From Microbispora bryophytorum (GTDB lineage: Bacteria > Actinomycetota > Actinomycetes > Streptosporangiales > Streptosporangiaceae), in assembly GCF_006874465.1 (NCBI RefSeq), contig NZ_VIRL01000002.1, positions 452,092 through 516,091 on the forward strand: a DNA stretch of 64,000 nucleotides, given 5' to 3'. Below, piece after piece: positions 1 to 12,682 of this stretch. A program made the position numbers and the translations under genes. Positions within the stretch are counted from its first letter, which is position 1. Each line of letters opens with the position of its first letter. Under the pieces are notes generated by a model that did no database searches, was not told the origin of the DNA, and was given only the letters and a program-made list of their open reading frames with translations.

Positions 1-68
1 TCGGACGGAGACGGTGATCGGACGGAGACGGTGATCGGCAGGGGACGGTGATCAGATGGCGACGGTGA
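1..68. repeat. 17-bp tandem repeat, four units, abutting the arcA stop
   Basis: Four consecutive 17-bp units begin at positions 1, 18, 35 and 52. The first two are identical and the last two diverge in the middle, but each ends in GACGGTGA. The array runs directly into the arcA stop codon (TCA on this strand at 69-71), which looks like the first bases of a fifth unit. The array may continue to the left of the window. A unit length of 17 is not a multiple of three, as expected outside coding sequence. Confidence 0.85.
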
Positions 69-1313
69 TCAGAGGGGGTCGCGCTCCAGCGGGCAGCTCA
101 TGCACCGCGGCCCGCCGCGTCCGCGGCCGAGCTCGCTGCCCCGGATCGTGATGACCTCGATGCCGTGCCTGCGCAGGTGGTTGTTGGTCGTGGTGTTGCG
201 CTCGTAGGCCACGACCACGCCGGGTTCCAGCGCCAGCACGTTGCAGCCGTCGTCCCACTGCTCGCGCTCGGCCGCGTGCACGTCCTGCGTCGGCGTGAGG
301 ACCTTGATGTCGTCGAGGCCGAGGGCCCGCGCGATCGCCTTGTGCATGTCCTCCGGCGGGTGGTCGGTGACCTTCAGCTCCTTGTCGGTGTCGCCCGGCT
401 CCACCGTGTACGACGGGAGCATGCCGAGCCCGGCGTACTTGGTGAACACGCCCACGTCGACGTTGGTCATCACGGTGTCGAGGTGCATGAACGCGCGGGT
501 CTTGGGCAGGTCGAGCGCCACGATGCGGGCCGCCGACCCCGTCCGGAACAGGTTGGTCGCCAGCATCTCCACGGCCTGCGGCTGGGTGCGCTCGCTCACC
601 CCGACGAGCACGACGCCGTTGCCGAGCACCAGGACGTCGCCGCCCTCGATGGTGGCCGGGGCCATGCGCACGCCCTCGTACCAGACGTTGAACCCGCCGG
701 CGTCGGGGTTGTCGTAGCCCGCGGCGAACAGCGGGTGCCACCGGTAGACCGTCTCGTAGTTGACGGTCTCCCGCCTGCGCGCCTTCTTCCGCATCGGGTT
801 GATCGACACCCCGTCGTACACCCAGCAGGAGGTGTCGCGGGCGAACAGGTGGTTGGGCAGCGGCGGGAGGACGAAGTCGTCCATGCCGAGGGTGTGGAAC
901 GCGATGGAGCCGGGGTCGCAGCCCAGCTCCATGATCTCGCGTTTGGTGATCCCGCCGGTCAGCAGGGGCGCGAGCGCGTCCGCGTCGAGGGCGTCGAACG
1001 TGTTGCGGATCGCGTCGGCGGCCAGGGGGCCGAACCAGTGCTCGTCGACGCTGCCGTCGAGGATGTGCTTGCGCGCGTCGGGGATCTCGATGACCTCCCG
1101 CAGGAGATCGCCGAGGTGGTGCACCGTGACGCCGCGCCCGGCGAGCACCTCGCACCACTCCCGGTGCTCCTCCAGCGCGCGGTGCACCCACAGCACGTCG
1201 TCGAACAGCAGGCCGTCCTTGTTGCCCGGGGTGAGCCGCTTGAGCGCGAGTTCGGGTATGTCGACCAGGACCTGGCGAAGCCTGCCCACCTCGGAGCCCA
1301 CGTGAAACGTCAT
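69..1313 (-). CDS. arcA: Arginine deiminase
   Basis: The 414-residue protein hydrolyses L-arginine to citrulline and ammonia, the first step of the arginine deiminase pathway, in the cytoplasm. Guanidino-modifying enzyme motifs are present: FARDT near residue 165, the EGGD acidic motif, FMHLDTV with the catalytic His and Asp, and a C-terminal GGPRCMSCP carrying the nucleophilic cysteine. Length fits the family. The ATG at 1313 was chosen because the conserved start ([12 protein letters not shown]) begins there; the frame continues nine codons upstream without conservation. No ornithine carbamoyltransferase or carbamate kinase gene lies beside it, so here it is a stand-alone gene. It is transcribed away from bldD's 3' end into the tandem repeat at the window edge. 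Confidence 0.95.
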   Translation of the reverse strand: MTFHVGSEVGRLRQVLVDIPELALKRLTPGNKDGLLFDDVLWVHRALEEHREWCEVLAGRGVTVHHLGDLLREVIEIPDARKHILDGSVDEHWFGPLAADAIRNTFDALDADALAPLLTGGITKREIMELGCDPGSIAFHTLGMDDFVLPPLPNHLFARDTSCWVYDGVSINPMRKKARRRETVNYETVYRWHPLFAAGYDNPDAGGFNVWYEGVRMAPATIEGGDVLVLGNGVVLVGVSERTQPQAVEMLATNLFRTGSAARIVALDLPKTRAFMHLDTVMTNVDVGVFTKYAGLGMLPSYTVEPGDTDKELKVTDHPPEDMHKAIARALGLDDIKVLTPTQDVHAAEREQWDDGCNVLALEPGVVVAYERNTTTNNHLRRHGIEVITIRGSELGRGRGGPRCMSCPLERDPL

Positions 1314-1523
1314 GTCCTGCCTATCCCCGCGTGGCGGCAATCACTCGTCACCGGCGGCTCTCCGTTGCCGGAGCGTCGCCGGTGGCGAGGCGGTGCCTGA
1401 CGCCGCCCGGCGCGAGCGCGGGCCACGCGCCGCAGGGCCTGGTCCGTCAGGCGCGACAGACACGAGGGGAGCCGGGCAGGACGGACGTCGGCGCGGGGAG
1501 CCGCGCGCGAACCGGGCGGAAGG

Positions 1524-2018
1524 TCAGAAGGACTCGACGGCGCGGCGGGCCTCGGCGTCGAGCACGCCCCAGTGGATGAACTCCTCGGTCAGCTCGACCG
1601 GCGACTTGTCATAGATGACCGCGAGCGAGCGCAGGTCCTCCTGCCGGATGGACAGCACCTTGCCGTTGTAGTCGCCCCGCTGGCTCTGAATGGTGGCGGC
1701 GTAACGGGCAAGCGGGCCGGCCTTGTCCTTCGGCAGCTGTGACAGCCGCTCCAGGTCGATGACCAGCTTGGGAGCGGGCGCAAGCGGGCTCGGAGCGGCT
1801 CCGCCCGGAAGAAGCTCCGACACCGGCACTCCGTAGAAATCCGCGAGCTCGGCGAGCTTCTGCACGGTCACCGCGCGGTCGCCGCGCTCGTAGGAGCCCA
1901 CGACGACGGCCTTCCACCGTCCGCGGGACTTCTCCTCCACACCGTGCAGGGACAGCCCCTGCTGGGTCCGGATTGCGCGCAGGCGCGCGCCCAGCGACTT
2001 GGCGTAGTCAGACGGCAT
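1524..2018 (-). CDS. bldD: BldD, c-di-GMP-responsive developmental repressor
   Basis: The 164-residue protein closely matches Streptomyces BldD, the master repressor of sporulation genes. An XRE-type helix-turn-helix occupies residues 9-70. The C-terminal domain carries the c-di-GMP signature RxD-x8-RxxD as RGD at 114-116 and RQED at 125-128, with exactly eight residues between. This predicts, from the family, dimerisation by a c-di-GMP tetramer. The gene diverges from pyrR across a 476-bp gap that contains BldD-box-like sequences, so autoregulation is plausible. A G-rich Shine-Dalgarno lies about 12 bases before the ATG. Confidence 0.97.
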   Translation of the reverse strand: MPSDYAKSLGARLRAIRTQQGLSLHGVEEKSRGRWKAVVVGSYERGDRAVTVQKLAELADFYGVPVSELLPGGAAPSPLAPAPKLVIDLERLSQLPKDKAGPLARYAATIQSQRGDYNGKVLSIRQEDLRSLAVIYDKSPVELTEEFIHWGVLDAEARRAVESF

Positions 2019-2230
2019 CGTGTGGCCCCCGGCTTTCTATGGCTCTTCTCACTTGATTGTGCGTCCTTGTCCCAAGCGTTCCGAACACCGGGGCTGGTGC
2101 CCGTGACCGGCACCTTCGGTGACCGCTGCGTCGGGTTTTACCCAGGAAGGTCGCGTGTTGTGGTTACGGACAGTGACGGTAAAGCCGACACTCCCAAAGG
2201 TCAAGCTGATTGGAAAAAAGAGCGTCAAAC

Positions 2231-2242
2231 AGTGCTCTCACC
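2231..2242. promoter_or_regulatory. Candidate BldD box
   Basis: AGTGCTCTCACC resembles the BldD operator consensus AGTGA-n-TCACC with one mismatch in the left half. A second AGTG...CACT inverted pair sits at 2172-2192. Streptomyces BldD represses its own gene, so sites in this gap would fit autoregulation. The motif is short and degenerate, so the call is tentative. Confidence 0.3.
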
Positions 2243-2458
2243 GAAATCACCGACACCGGCGTGATGTGGCTTCCGATCCCCGGCCCGCCCTCCGAACGTC
2301 CCGGAACGTCACCGGAAGATTCCCGAAGGTCCCCGAAGACCCCCGGCACGTCCTCGTCACGCCGAGGGCGAGCGGCTCCTCCGCGGGCATCACCCCTGGC
2401 GGGAGGGGGGTTCGCAGACGGTCCTGATACTCTAAGCACAACCGACACCCTTTTAAGA

Positions 2459-2476
2459 CCCGTCCAGTGAGGCGGG
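2459..2476 (+). promoter_or_regulatory. PyrR-binding RNA hairpin in the pyr leader
   Basis: The leader RNA can fold into a hairpin. CCCG at 2459-2462 and CC at 2464-2465 pair with GG and CGGG at 2471-2476, with T2463 bulged and AGTGA in the loop. The loop and closing pairs give CCAGTGAGG, matching the PyrR-binding consensus (UCCAGAGAGG, loop CNGNGA). It ends 18 bases before the pyrR ATG and overlaps the purine-rich ribosome-binding region. No separate terminator and antiterminator pair is evident. PyrR bound with UMP therefore probably blocks translation initiation, as proposed for mycobacteria. Confidence 0.75.
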
Positions 2477-2494
2477 AAAGGCGGTGACTTTTTC

Positions 2495-3052
2495 ATGTCT
2501 GATGCCCGAAATCAGGCCCGTGCCGTTCTGGAGGGGCCCGACATCCATCGGGCGCTCACCCGGATCGCGCACGAGATCCTCGAACGCACCAGGGGCGCGG
2601 AGAGCGTCGTCCTGCTCGGCATCCCCACCCGCGGCGCCACCCTCGCGCACCGCATCGCCGGGCGCATCGCCCAGTTCGAAGGAATCAAGGTCCCCGTCGG
2701 GGCCATCGACGTCACGATGTACCGCGACGATCTGCGCCTGCGGCCCGCGCGCCCGCTCGGCCGCACCGAACTGCCCCCGGACGGCGTGGACGGCAGGACC
2801 GTCGTCCTCGTGGACGACGTCCTCTACTCCGGCCGCACCGTGCGCGCCGCGCTCGACGCGCTGAACGACGTGGGCAGGCCCAGGGCCGTCCAGCTCGCCA
2901 CGCTCGTCGACCGCGGCCACCGGGAGCTGCCGATCCGCGCCGACTACGTCGGCAAGAACCTGCCGACATCCAAGAGCGAGAAGGTCAAGGTCTTCCTGGA
3001 GGAGACGGACGGGCGCGACGCGGTCGTGCTCATCAAGGAGGACGACCGATGA
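2495..3052 (+). CDS. pyrR: PyrR, pyr operon RNA-binding regulator / uracil phosphoribosyltransferase
   Basis: The 185-residue PRPP-fold protein has the phosphoribosyltransferase loop [13 protein letters not shown] at residues 103-115. It is the first gene of the operon and, with UMP bound, is expected to bind the leader hairpin just upstream of its own start, coupling pyrimidine level to expression of the whole operon. Family members often also have weak uracil phosphoribosyltransferase activity. Its stop overlaps the pyrB start as ATGA, indicating translational coupling. Length is normal for the family (about 180). Confidence 0.96.
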   Translation: MSDARNQARAVLEGPDIHRALTRIAHEILERTRGAESVVLLGIPTRGATLAHRIAGRIAQFEGIKVPVGAIDVTMYRDDLRLRPARPLGRTELPPDGVDGRTVVLVDDVLYSGRTVRAALDALNDVGRPRAVQLATLVDRGHRELPIRADYVGKNLPTSKSEKVKVFLEETDGRDAVVLIKEDDR

Positions 3053-3984
3053 AGCGTCACCTGATCTCGACCGGCGACCTCACCCGCGACGACGCGCTCC
3101 TCATCCTCGACACGGCCGAGGAGCTGGCGCGGGTCTCGCAGAGGTCCATCAAGAAGCTGCCGACGCTGCGCGGCCGCACTGTGGTGAACCTCTTCTTCGA
3201 GGACTCCACCCGGACCCGCATCTCCTTCGAGGCCGCGGCCAAGCGCCTGTCGGCCGACGTGATCAACTTCTCGGCCAAGGGGTCGAGCGTGTCCAAGGGC
3301 GAGTCGCTGAAGGACACCGCGCTCACCCTGGAGGCCATGGGCGCCGACGCCGTGGTGATCCGGCACAGCGCCTCGGGCGCGCCGCACCGCCTGGCCACCT
3401 GGGTGCGCGGCAGCGTGGTCAACGCCGGGGACGGCACCCACGAGCACCCCACCCAGGCGCTGCTCGACGCCTTCAGCATCCGCCGCCGGCTGGGCCGGCT
3501 GGAGGGCCTGAAGATCGCCGTCGTGGGCGACGTGCTGCACAGCCGGGTCGCCCGGTCCAACGTGCTGCTGCTGCACACGCTCGGCGCGGAGGTGACGCTG
3601 GTCGCGCCGCCGACCCTGCTGCCGGTGACGGTCGAGACCTGGCCCTGCCAGATCTCGTACGACCTCGACGCCGTGCTGCCCAAGTCGGACGTCGTGATGA
3701 TGCTGCGGGTCCAGCTCGAACGGATGAACGCGGCCTACTTCCCCTCGGCGCGGGAGTACAGCCGCCGCTACGGCCTCGACCGCGACCGCTTCGCCCGCCT
3801 GCACGACGACGCCATCGTCATGCACCCCGGCCCGATGAACCGCGGCATGGAGATCTCCGCGGAGGTCGCCGACTCGCCGCGCTCGACGATCGTCGAGCAG
3901 GTCGCCAACGGTGTGACGGTCCGGATGGCCGTCCTCTACCTGCTGCTCGGCGGTTCCGAGCCCGCGATCGGAGGCGCCGAATGA
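3049..3984 (+). CDS. pyrB: Aspartate carbamoyltransferase catalytic subunit
   Basis: The 311-residue enzyme condenses carbamoyl phosphate with aspartate, the committed step of pyrimidine synthesis. It contains the carbamoyl-phosphate motif STRTR (53-57), HPTQALLD (133-140) and MHPGPMNRG near residue 262, all diagnostic of ATCases. No pyrI regulatory chain is encoded nearby, so control is presumably through PyrR. It overlaps pyrR and pyrC by 4 bp each. Confidence 0.98.
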   Translation: MKRHLISTGDLTRDDALLILDTAEELARVSQRSIKKLPTLRGRTVVNLFFEDSTRTRISFEAAAKRLSADVINFSAKGSSVSKGESLKDTALTLEAMGADAVVIRHSASGAPHRLATWVRGSVVNAGDGTHEHPTQALLDAFSIRRRLGRLEGLKIAVVGDVLHSRVARSNVLLLHTLGAEVTLVAPPTLLPVTVETWPCQISYDLDAVLPKSDVVMMLRVQLERMNAAYFPSAREYSRRYGLDRDRFARLHDDAIVMHPGPMNRGMEISAEVADSPRSTIVEQVANGVTVRMAVLYLLLGGSEPAIGGAE

Positions 3985-5312
3985 GCACCTACGACCTTCA
4001 CGAGGGGACTGTGACCACCATCCTCATCAGGGGAGCCCGGATCCTGGGCGGCGCCCCGAGCGACATCCTGCTGCGCGACGGCGTGGTGGCGGACATCGGC
4101 GACCTCGCGGGTGTCAGGGCCGACCAGACGGTCGACGCCGACGGGCTGATCGCCCTGCCCGGCCTGGTGGACCTGCACACCCACCTGCGCGAGCCCGGCC
4201 GGGAGGACGCCGAGACCGTGGAGACCGGCACCCAGGCCGCGGCGCGGGGCGGGTACACCGCCGTCCACGCCATGGCCAACACCTCCCCGGTGGCCGACAC
4301 CGCCGGCGTGGTGGAACAGGTCTGGCGGCTCGGCCAGGAATACGGCCACTGCGACGTGCAGCCCGTGGGCGCCGTGACCTCCGGCCTCGGGGGCAGCCAG
4401 CTGGCCGAGCTCGGCGCGATGGCCGACTCCGCGGCCCGCGTGCGGGTCTTCTCCGACGACGGCAAGTGCGTGTCCGACGCCGTGCTGATGCGCCGGGCTC
4501 TGGAGTACGTTAAGGCGTTCGACGGCGTCGTGGCCCAGCACGCCCAGGAGCCCCGGCTGACCGAGGGCGCCCAGCTCAACGAGGGCGAGGTGTCGGCCAG
4601 GCTCGGCCTGATCGGCTGGCCGGCGGTCGCCGAGGAGGCGATCATCGCGCGCGACTGCCTGCTCGCCGCGCACGTCGGCTCCCGGCTGCACGTCTGCCAC
4701 GTCTCCACCGCGGGCTCCGTCGAGATCATCCGCTGGGCCAAGTCGAAGGGCTGGGACGTGACCGCCGAGGTCACCCCGCACCACCTGCTGCTGACCGACT
4801 CCTGCGCGGAGAGGTCGCCGCTCGGGCCGTACAACCCGATCTACAAGGTGAACCCGCCGCTGCGCACCGCCGAGGACGTGCGGGCGCTGCGCGAGGCGCT
4901 GGCCGACGGCACGATCGACTGCGTGGCCACCGACCACGCGCCCCACCCGGTCGAGGACAAGGAGACCGAGTGGGCCGCGGCGGCCATGGGGATGATCGGC
5001 CTGGAGACCGCCCTGTCCGTGGTCCAGGAGGCCATGGTCGAGACCGGGCTGCTCGACTGGGCCGGCGTCGCCGACCGCATGTCCGCGCGGCCGGCCGCGA
5101 TCGGCCGCCTGGCCGGGCACGGCCGCCCCGTCGAGCCCGGCGCCCCCGGCAACCTCACGCTGTTCGACCCGTCGGTCCGGCAGCCCGTCGACCCCGCCGC
5201 GATGGCGTCGAAGAGCCGCAACACCCCCTATGAGGGGCTGACCCTGCCCGGCCGCGTCGTCGCGACGTTCTTGCGCGGCCGTCCCACCGTTCTCGAAGGG
5301 AAGCTCGTATGA
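3981..5312 (+). CDS. pyrC: Dihydroorotase
   Basis: This class I dihydroorotase of 443 residues cyclises carbamoyl-aspartate to dihydroorotate. Zinc-site motifs are [10 protein letters not shown] (residues 64-73) and TDHAPH near 316. The ATG at 3981 has a good GGAGG six bases upstream and forms an ATGA overlap with pyrB. An in-frame GTG at 4011, preceded by GAGGGG, is an alternative start that would trim ten non-conserved residues. It overlaps carA at its end. No extra membrane-protein gene lies between pyrC and carA. Confidence 0.97.
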   Translation: MSTYDLHEGTVTTILIRGARILGGAPSDILLRDGVVADIGDLAGVRADQTVDADGLIALPGLVDLHTHLREPGREDAETVETGTQAAARGGYTAVHAMANTSPVADTAGVVEQVWRLGQEYGHCDVQPVGAVTSGLGGSQLAELGAMADSAARVRVFSDDGKCVSDAVLMRRALEYVKAFDGVVAQHAQEPRLTEGAQLNEGEVSARLGLIGWPAVAEEAIIARDCLLAAHVGSRLHVCHVSTAGSVEIIRWAKSKGWDVTAEVTPHHLLLTDSCAERSPLGPYNPIYKVNPPLRTAEDVRALREALADGTIDCVATDHAPHPVEDKETEWAAAAMGMIGLETALSVVQEAMVETGLLDWAGVADRMSARPAAIGRLAGHGRPVEPGAPGNLTLFDPSVRQPVDPAAMASKSRNTPYEGLTLPGRVVATFLRGRPTVLEGKLV

Positions 5313-6509
5313 CAGCCCTGCTCGTGCTTGAGGACGGACGCGTCTTCGAGGGGACGCCGTACGGCGCCGTGGGCGAGACGTTCGGCGAGATGGTCTTCAA
5401 CACCGGCATGACCGGCTACCAGGAGACGCTCACCGACCCCTCCTACCACCGCCAGATCGTCGCGATGACCGCCCCGCACATCGGCAACACCGGTGTCAAC
5501 GACGAGGACCCCGAGTCCCGCAGGGTCTGGGTCGCGGGCTACGTGGTGCGCGAGCCGTCCCGGATCCCGTCGAACTGGCGCTCCCGCAGGACGCTCGACG
5601 ACTACCTGCGCGACCAGGGCGTGGTCGGCATCGCGATGCCCGGCACCCGCGCCCTCACCCGCCATCTGCGCGAGCGCGGCGCGATGCGCGCGGGCGTCTT
5701 CAGCGAGGGCGGCGAGATCGCCGACCTGGTCGAGCGGGTGCGGCGCTCGCCCGGCATGGAGGGCGCCGACCTGGCCCGCGAGGTCAGCACGGCAGAGCCG
5801 TACGTCGTGCCGGCGGCCGGGCGCAAGCGCTTCACCGTCGCCGCGGTCGACCTCGGCATCAAGGCCATGACCCCGCAGCGGATGTCCGAGCGGGGATGCG
5901 AGGTGCACGTGCTGCCGGCGACCGTCAAGGCGGCCGACATCCTCGCCCTCAATCCCGACGGCGTCTTCTTCTCCAACGGCCCGGGCGACCCCGCCGCGGC
6001 CGAATACGCGGTCGAGTCGCTGCGCGAGGTGCTGGACGAGAGGGTGCCGTTCTTCGGCATCTGCTTCGGCAACCAGATCCTCGGCCGGGCGCTCGGCCTC
6101 GGCACCTACAAGCTGCGCTACGGCCACCGCGGAGTGAACCAGCCGGTGCAGGACCGCAGGACCGGCAAGGTCGAGATCTCCGCGCACAACCACGGCTTCG
6201 CCGTGCGCGCGCCGCTCGACGGGCCCTTCGAGACCCCGTACGGCGCGGCCGAGGTGAGCCACGTCAACCTCAACGACGACTGCGTGGAGGGGCTGCGCCT
6301 GCTGGAGCGCCCCGCGTTCAGCGTGCAGTACCACCCCGAGGCGGCCGCGGGCCCGCACGACGCCGCGTACCTGTTCGACGAGTTCTGCGAGCTGATGGAG
6401 CGAGGGAGCGGCGCGCGGCGTGTCTCCCCTGCGAGCGAGGCTCAGTCATTTGGCGCGCCCCAGGCGCGACGGAGCGCGACCGGGAACACGGACAAGAAGG
6501 GGGCCGAGG

Positions 6510-6517
<8 letters not shown>
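5309..6517 (+). CDS. carA: Carbamoyl-phosphate synthase small (glutaminase) subunit
   Basis: The 402-residue subunit hydrolyses glutamine and channels ammonia to CarB. The class I glutamine amidotransferase domain has its nucleophile Cys252 in FFGICFGNQ and the His-Glu pair in YHPEAAAGP. The N-terminal CarA fold is complete. The last 40 or so residues, after [10 protein letters not shown], are low-complexity (Arg/Ala/Ser/Gly) and absent from typical CarA proteins; the DNA beneath them is repeat-like (GAGCGAGG motifs). The stop overlaps the carB start by 8 bp. Confidence 0.97.
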
Positions 6518-9788
<3,271 letters not shown>

Positions 9789-9915
9789 CCCGAGACACGC
9801 GGAGGGTGCCATGGGCGCGGAGGGCCGTACGCATCGCGCGCCCCCGGCACGACCTCACCGGCTCAGGCGCCCGTAGCCGGTAGGGTCAGCGGCGCGACGA
9901 TCAGGGAGGAAGGGA

Positions 9916-10773
9916 GTGGCCGGCAGTCCGGTTCAGGTCACGGGCACGGTGCTGACGACGCGCCGGGTGGACGCCTACCATGCGCTCACCGTCGTCGCGC
10001 CGGGCATCGCGGACCGGTTCCGGCCCGGCCACTTCGTCACGGTCGCCGTCGGGGGCCGCGACTCCTCGTTGCTCACCCGGCGGGCCTTCACGATCCACGA
10101 CGTGAAGCCGGACTACGGTGGCACGGTGGAGCTCGTCTTCGGCGTGCGCGGTCCCGGGACGGCGTGGCTCGCCGACCTGCGGGCGCGCGACACCCTCGAC
10201 CTGGTCGGCCCGCTCGGCCGTCCCTTCCCCCTGCCCCGCGACCCCTGCACCTGCGTGCTGGTCGGCGACGAGCACGGCGCGGCGCCGATGTTCGCGCTGG
10301 CGGACGCGCTGCAGCAGCGGGGCTGCCGCATCGACTTCGTGCTGGGGGCGCCGTCGGCCGACCGGGTCTTCGGGGCGCTGCGGGCCCGCCGGATGGGCGA
10401 GACGACCACGTTGACGACCGAGGACGGTTCGCTGGGCATGCGCGGCAAGGTGACCGACGTGCTGCCCGGCGTGATCGCCGACGCGCGGGCCGACGCGCTC
10501 TACGCGTGCGGGCCGATGGAGACGCTGCGGGGGGTCACGGCGATCGCCGTCGAGCTCGGCGTCCCCGTGCAGGTGGCGGTGGAGGAGTCCATGGCCTGCG
10601 GCATCGGCGTCTGCATGACCTGCGTGGTGCCGGTCATCGGCGACGACGGCGTGACCCGCATGGTCCGCGCCTGCACCGAGGGGCCGGTGTTCCGGGGCGA
10701 GCGGGTGCGGTTCGACGACGTCGGGACGATCCCGTTCGACGCGCTCGGCGCGCCCGGCGGACGGCATGTCTGA
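9916..10773 (+). CDS. pyrK: Dihydroorotate dehydrogenase electron-transfer subunit
   Basis: The 285-residue flavo-iron-sulfur protein passes electrons from PyrD to NAD+. A ferredoxin-reductase-like FAD domain (RRAFTIHD motif) and an NAD-binding region precede a 2Fe-2S cluster site formed by Cys228, 233, 236 and 253 (C-x4-C-x2-C-x16-C). The GTG start has a strong AGGGAGGAAGGGA upstream. A TAGGGT box at 9881-9886 in the 127-bp gap after carB could be an internal promoter. With pyrD it makes an NAD-linked class 1B dihydroorotate dehydrogenase. Confidence 0.94.
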   Translation: MAGSPVQVTGTVLTTRRVDAYHALTVVAPGIADRFRPGHFVTVAVGGRDSSLLTRRAFTIHDVKPDYGGTVELVFGVRGPGTAWLADLRARDTLDLVGPLGRPFPLPRDPCTCVLVGDEHGAAPMFALADALQQRGCRIDFVLGAPSADRVFGALRARRMGETTTLTTEDGSLGMRGKVTDVLPGVIADARADALYACGPMETLRGVTAIAVELGVPVQVAVEESMACGIGVCMTCVVPVIGDDGVTRMVRACTEGPVFRGERVRFDDVGTIPFDALGAPGGRHV

Positions 10774-10794
10774 GCCGGGGCGGGGGAGGCGGCC

Positions 10795-11769
10795 GTGACC
10801 GCCGACCTGCGGACCTACCTGGCCCATGTGGAGCTGCCCAACCCGGTGCTGACCGCCTCGGGCTGCGGCGGGACCGGCCGCGAGCTGGCGCAGTTCTCCG
10901 ACGTCCACCGGCTGGGCGCGTTCGTCACCCGGTCGATCACCATGGCCCCGCGCGCGGGCCGGCCGACGCCGCGGATGGCCGAGACCCCCTCCGGGCTGCT
11001 GAACGCCGTGGGCCTGCAGGGCCCGGGCGTCGAGGCGTTCCTGGAGCGCGAGCTGCCCTGGCTGGCCGAGCGCGGGGCCCGCACCGTCGTGTCCATCGGC
11101 GGCGGCACCGTGACCGAGTTCACCGCGCTGGCCCGGCGCCTGGCCGGCGCCGACGGCATCACCGCCGTGGAGATCAACCTGTCGTGCCCCAACGTCGAGG
11201 ACCGGGGCAGGGTGTTCGCCCGCGACGGAGCCGCCGCGGCGGAGGTCGTGGCCTCGGTGCGCGCGGCCACGCCGTACGAGGTGCCGGTGATCGCCAAGCT
11301 GTCCCCGGACGTCGCGGACGTCGTCGCGGTCGCACGCGCGTGCGTGGACGGCGGCGCCGACGCCCTCGCGATGATCAACACCCCGGTCGGGATGAGCATC
11401 GACGTGGACACGATGCGCCCCTCGCTCGCGGCGGGCACCGGCGGCCTGTCCGGCCCCGCCGTACGGCCCCTGGCGGTGCGCTGCGTGTGGCAGGTCCACG
11501 CGGCGCTGCCGGGAGTGCCGATCATCGGCATGGGCGGCGTCTCGACCGGCAGGGACGCCCTTGAGCTCGTCCTGGCGGGCGCCTGCGCCGTCGCGGTGGG
11601 CACGGCGCTGTTCCACGACCCCTACGCCTGCCCGCGCGTTCTGAGGGAGCTTGAGGAGCTCCTGCAGGAGCGCGGGTTCGACCGGCTCGCCGACGCCGTG
11701 GGCCTGGCCCACCGCCCGGCGGGCGCGCAAACACGATCGCGATCAGATCTCGAGGAGAGTTCGCTTTGA
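10795..11769 (+). CDS. pyrD: Dihydroorotate dehydrogenase, class 1B catalytic subunit
   Basis: The 324-residue FMN barrel enzyme oxidises dihydroorotate to orotate. The catalytic base is Cys131 in INLSCPNVE, the class 1 signature (class 2 enzymes use Ser). NTPVG and GMGGVSTG mark the substrate and FMN-phosphate sites. There is no N-terminal membrane helix, so it is soluble and partnered with PyrK. Its stop overlaps the TTG start of pyrF. A GTG start at 10795 follows GGGGGAGG. Confidence 0.95.
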   Translation: MTADLRTYLAHVELPNPVLTASGCGGTGRELAQFSDVHRLGAFVTRSITMAPRAGRPTPRMAETPSGLLNAVGLQGPGVEAFLERELPWLAERGARTVVSIGGGTVTEFTALARRLAGADGITAVEINLSCPNVEDRGRVFARDGAAAAEVVASVRAATPYEVPVIAKLSPDVADVVAVARACVDGGADALAMINTPVGMSIDVDTMRPSLAAGTGGLSGPAVRPLAVRCVWQVHAALPGVPIIGMGGVSTGRDALELVLAGACAVAVGTALFHDPYACPRVLRELEELLQERGFDRLADAVGLAHRPAGAQTRSRSDLEESSL

Positions 11770-12464
11770 CCACGCCCGCTCCCATCGCCGTCGCCCTCGA
11801 CGCGCCCGACCTGGAGACCGCCGCCCGCTGGGCCGGCCTGGTCACCCCGCACGTTTCCACGGTGAAGGTGGGACTGGAGCTCTACCTGCGGTACGGGCCC
11901 GACGTGATCGCCTCGGTCCGCGGCGCCAGCGGCGTGCAGGTCTTCCTGGACCTCAAGCTGCACGACATCCCGAACACCGTCGGCGCCGCCGCCCGGGCGG
12001 TCGCCCGGCTCAAGCCGACCTACCTCACCGTGCACGCCGCAGGGGGCTCCGCGATGGTCAGGGCGGCCGTCGAGGGGGCCCCCAACACCCGGATCGCGGC
12101 CGTGACGCTCCTGACGTCGCTTTCTGAGGCCGATCTCCGGCAGATCGGTGTCCAGGGACCCCCTGCGGACGCCGCGCGCCGTATGGCCGCCGTAGCCGTC
12201 GGCGCGGGCGCCCAGGCCCTCGTCTGCTCGCCCAGAGAGGTCGCCGCCGTACGCGCGGAGGTCGGCCCGGACGTGACATTGATCACTCCGGGCGTGCGGC
12301 CGGTCGGCGCCGACACCCAGGACCAGGCGAGGGTGGCCACCCCGGAGGACGCGATCGCCAACGGGGCCGATCTCCTCGTGATCGGACGGCCCATCACCGG
12401 GGCGCCCGACCCGGGTGCGGCGGCCGCCGGGATCGCCGCCGCACTGCGCCGCGTGAGCCTGTGA
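11766..12464 (+). CDS. pyrF: Orotidine-5'-phosphate decarboxylase
   Basis: The 232-residue enzyme makes UMP in the last step of the pathway. The catalytic D-x-K-x-x-D array is Asp62, Lys64 and Asp67 in LDLKLHDIPN. The start codon is TTG at 11766, overlapping the pyrD stop as TTGA and preceded by GAGGAGAG; the protein aligns from this codon. It ends the pyr operon. Protein length fits the actinobacterial (longer) OMP decarboxylase type. Confidence 0.96.
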   Translation: MTTPAPIAVALDAPDLETAARWAGLVTPHVSTVKVGLELYLRYGPDVIASVRGASGVQVFLDLKLHDIPNTVGAAARAVARLKPTYLTVHAAGGSAMVRAAVEGAPNTRIAAVTLLTSLSEADLRQIGVQGPPADAARRMAAVAVGAGAQALVCSPREVAAVRAEVGPDVTLITPGVRPVGADTQDQARVATPEDAIANGADLLVIGRPITGAPDPGAAAAGIAAALRRVSL

Positions 12465-12540
12465 GGGAGCGCCGGGCGGCCTTGGCGCCGTCACCTTGGG
12501 TCATCCCGCTCCGCGCCTGCTGAGGCGGTTTTGATCTACG

Positions 12541-12586
12541 AAGAGTGACTTTTCCAATACCAAAAGTAGTAAAATCAATTTTGTAG
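12541..12586. other. AT-rich island upstream of the IHF gene
   Basis: Only 13 of these 46 bases are G or C, in a genome of roughly 70% GC or more. The island contains CAAAA...TTTTG half-palindromes. It lies between pyrF and the promoter of the nucleoid protein gene. It could be a protein-binding or bendable segment, or part of pyrF termination. No gene is present. Confidence 0.6.
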
Positions 12587-12607
12587 TCCGAGAAACCGCC
12601 CTTGACG

Positions 12608-12636
12608 TTGCCGTTACGGCCAAGACCAGCTAGTTT
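12608..12636 (+). promoter_or_regulatory. Probable promoter of mihF
   Basis: A -35-like TTGCCG (12608-12613) and a -10 TAGTTT (12631-12636) are separated by 17 bases, the ideal housekeeping-sigma spacing. The predicted transcript would start near 12643 and give a 40-base leader with a GAGGTGA Shine-Dalgarno before the GTG of mihF. A neighbouring TTGACG at 12602 is badly spaced. Confidence 0.5.
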
Positions 12637-12682
12637 CCCCTCCCGTCCGAGTACATCGACAAGAAATTCGAGGTGACCCGGC

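Larger units (their letters stand above)
2019..2494. other. Divergent bldD/pyrR control region, no gene
   Basis: This 476-bp gap has no frame with a convincing product. It holds the outward promoters of bldD (minus) and the pyr operon (plus), the PyrR hairpin at 2459-2476, and AGTG...CACT-type motifs described separately. The stretch 2160-2260 is poorer in GC than its surroundings, as expected for regulatory DNA. Neither promoter's -35/-10 pair could be assigned with confidence. A TGATACT sequence at 2425-2431 is the best -10 candidate for pyrR. Confidence 0.6.

Noticed and set aside
1314..1523. A possible small gene between arcA and bldD
   Set aside because: Only short Arg/Gly-rich frames exist, with no start signals or similarity; treated as ordinary intergenic sequence.
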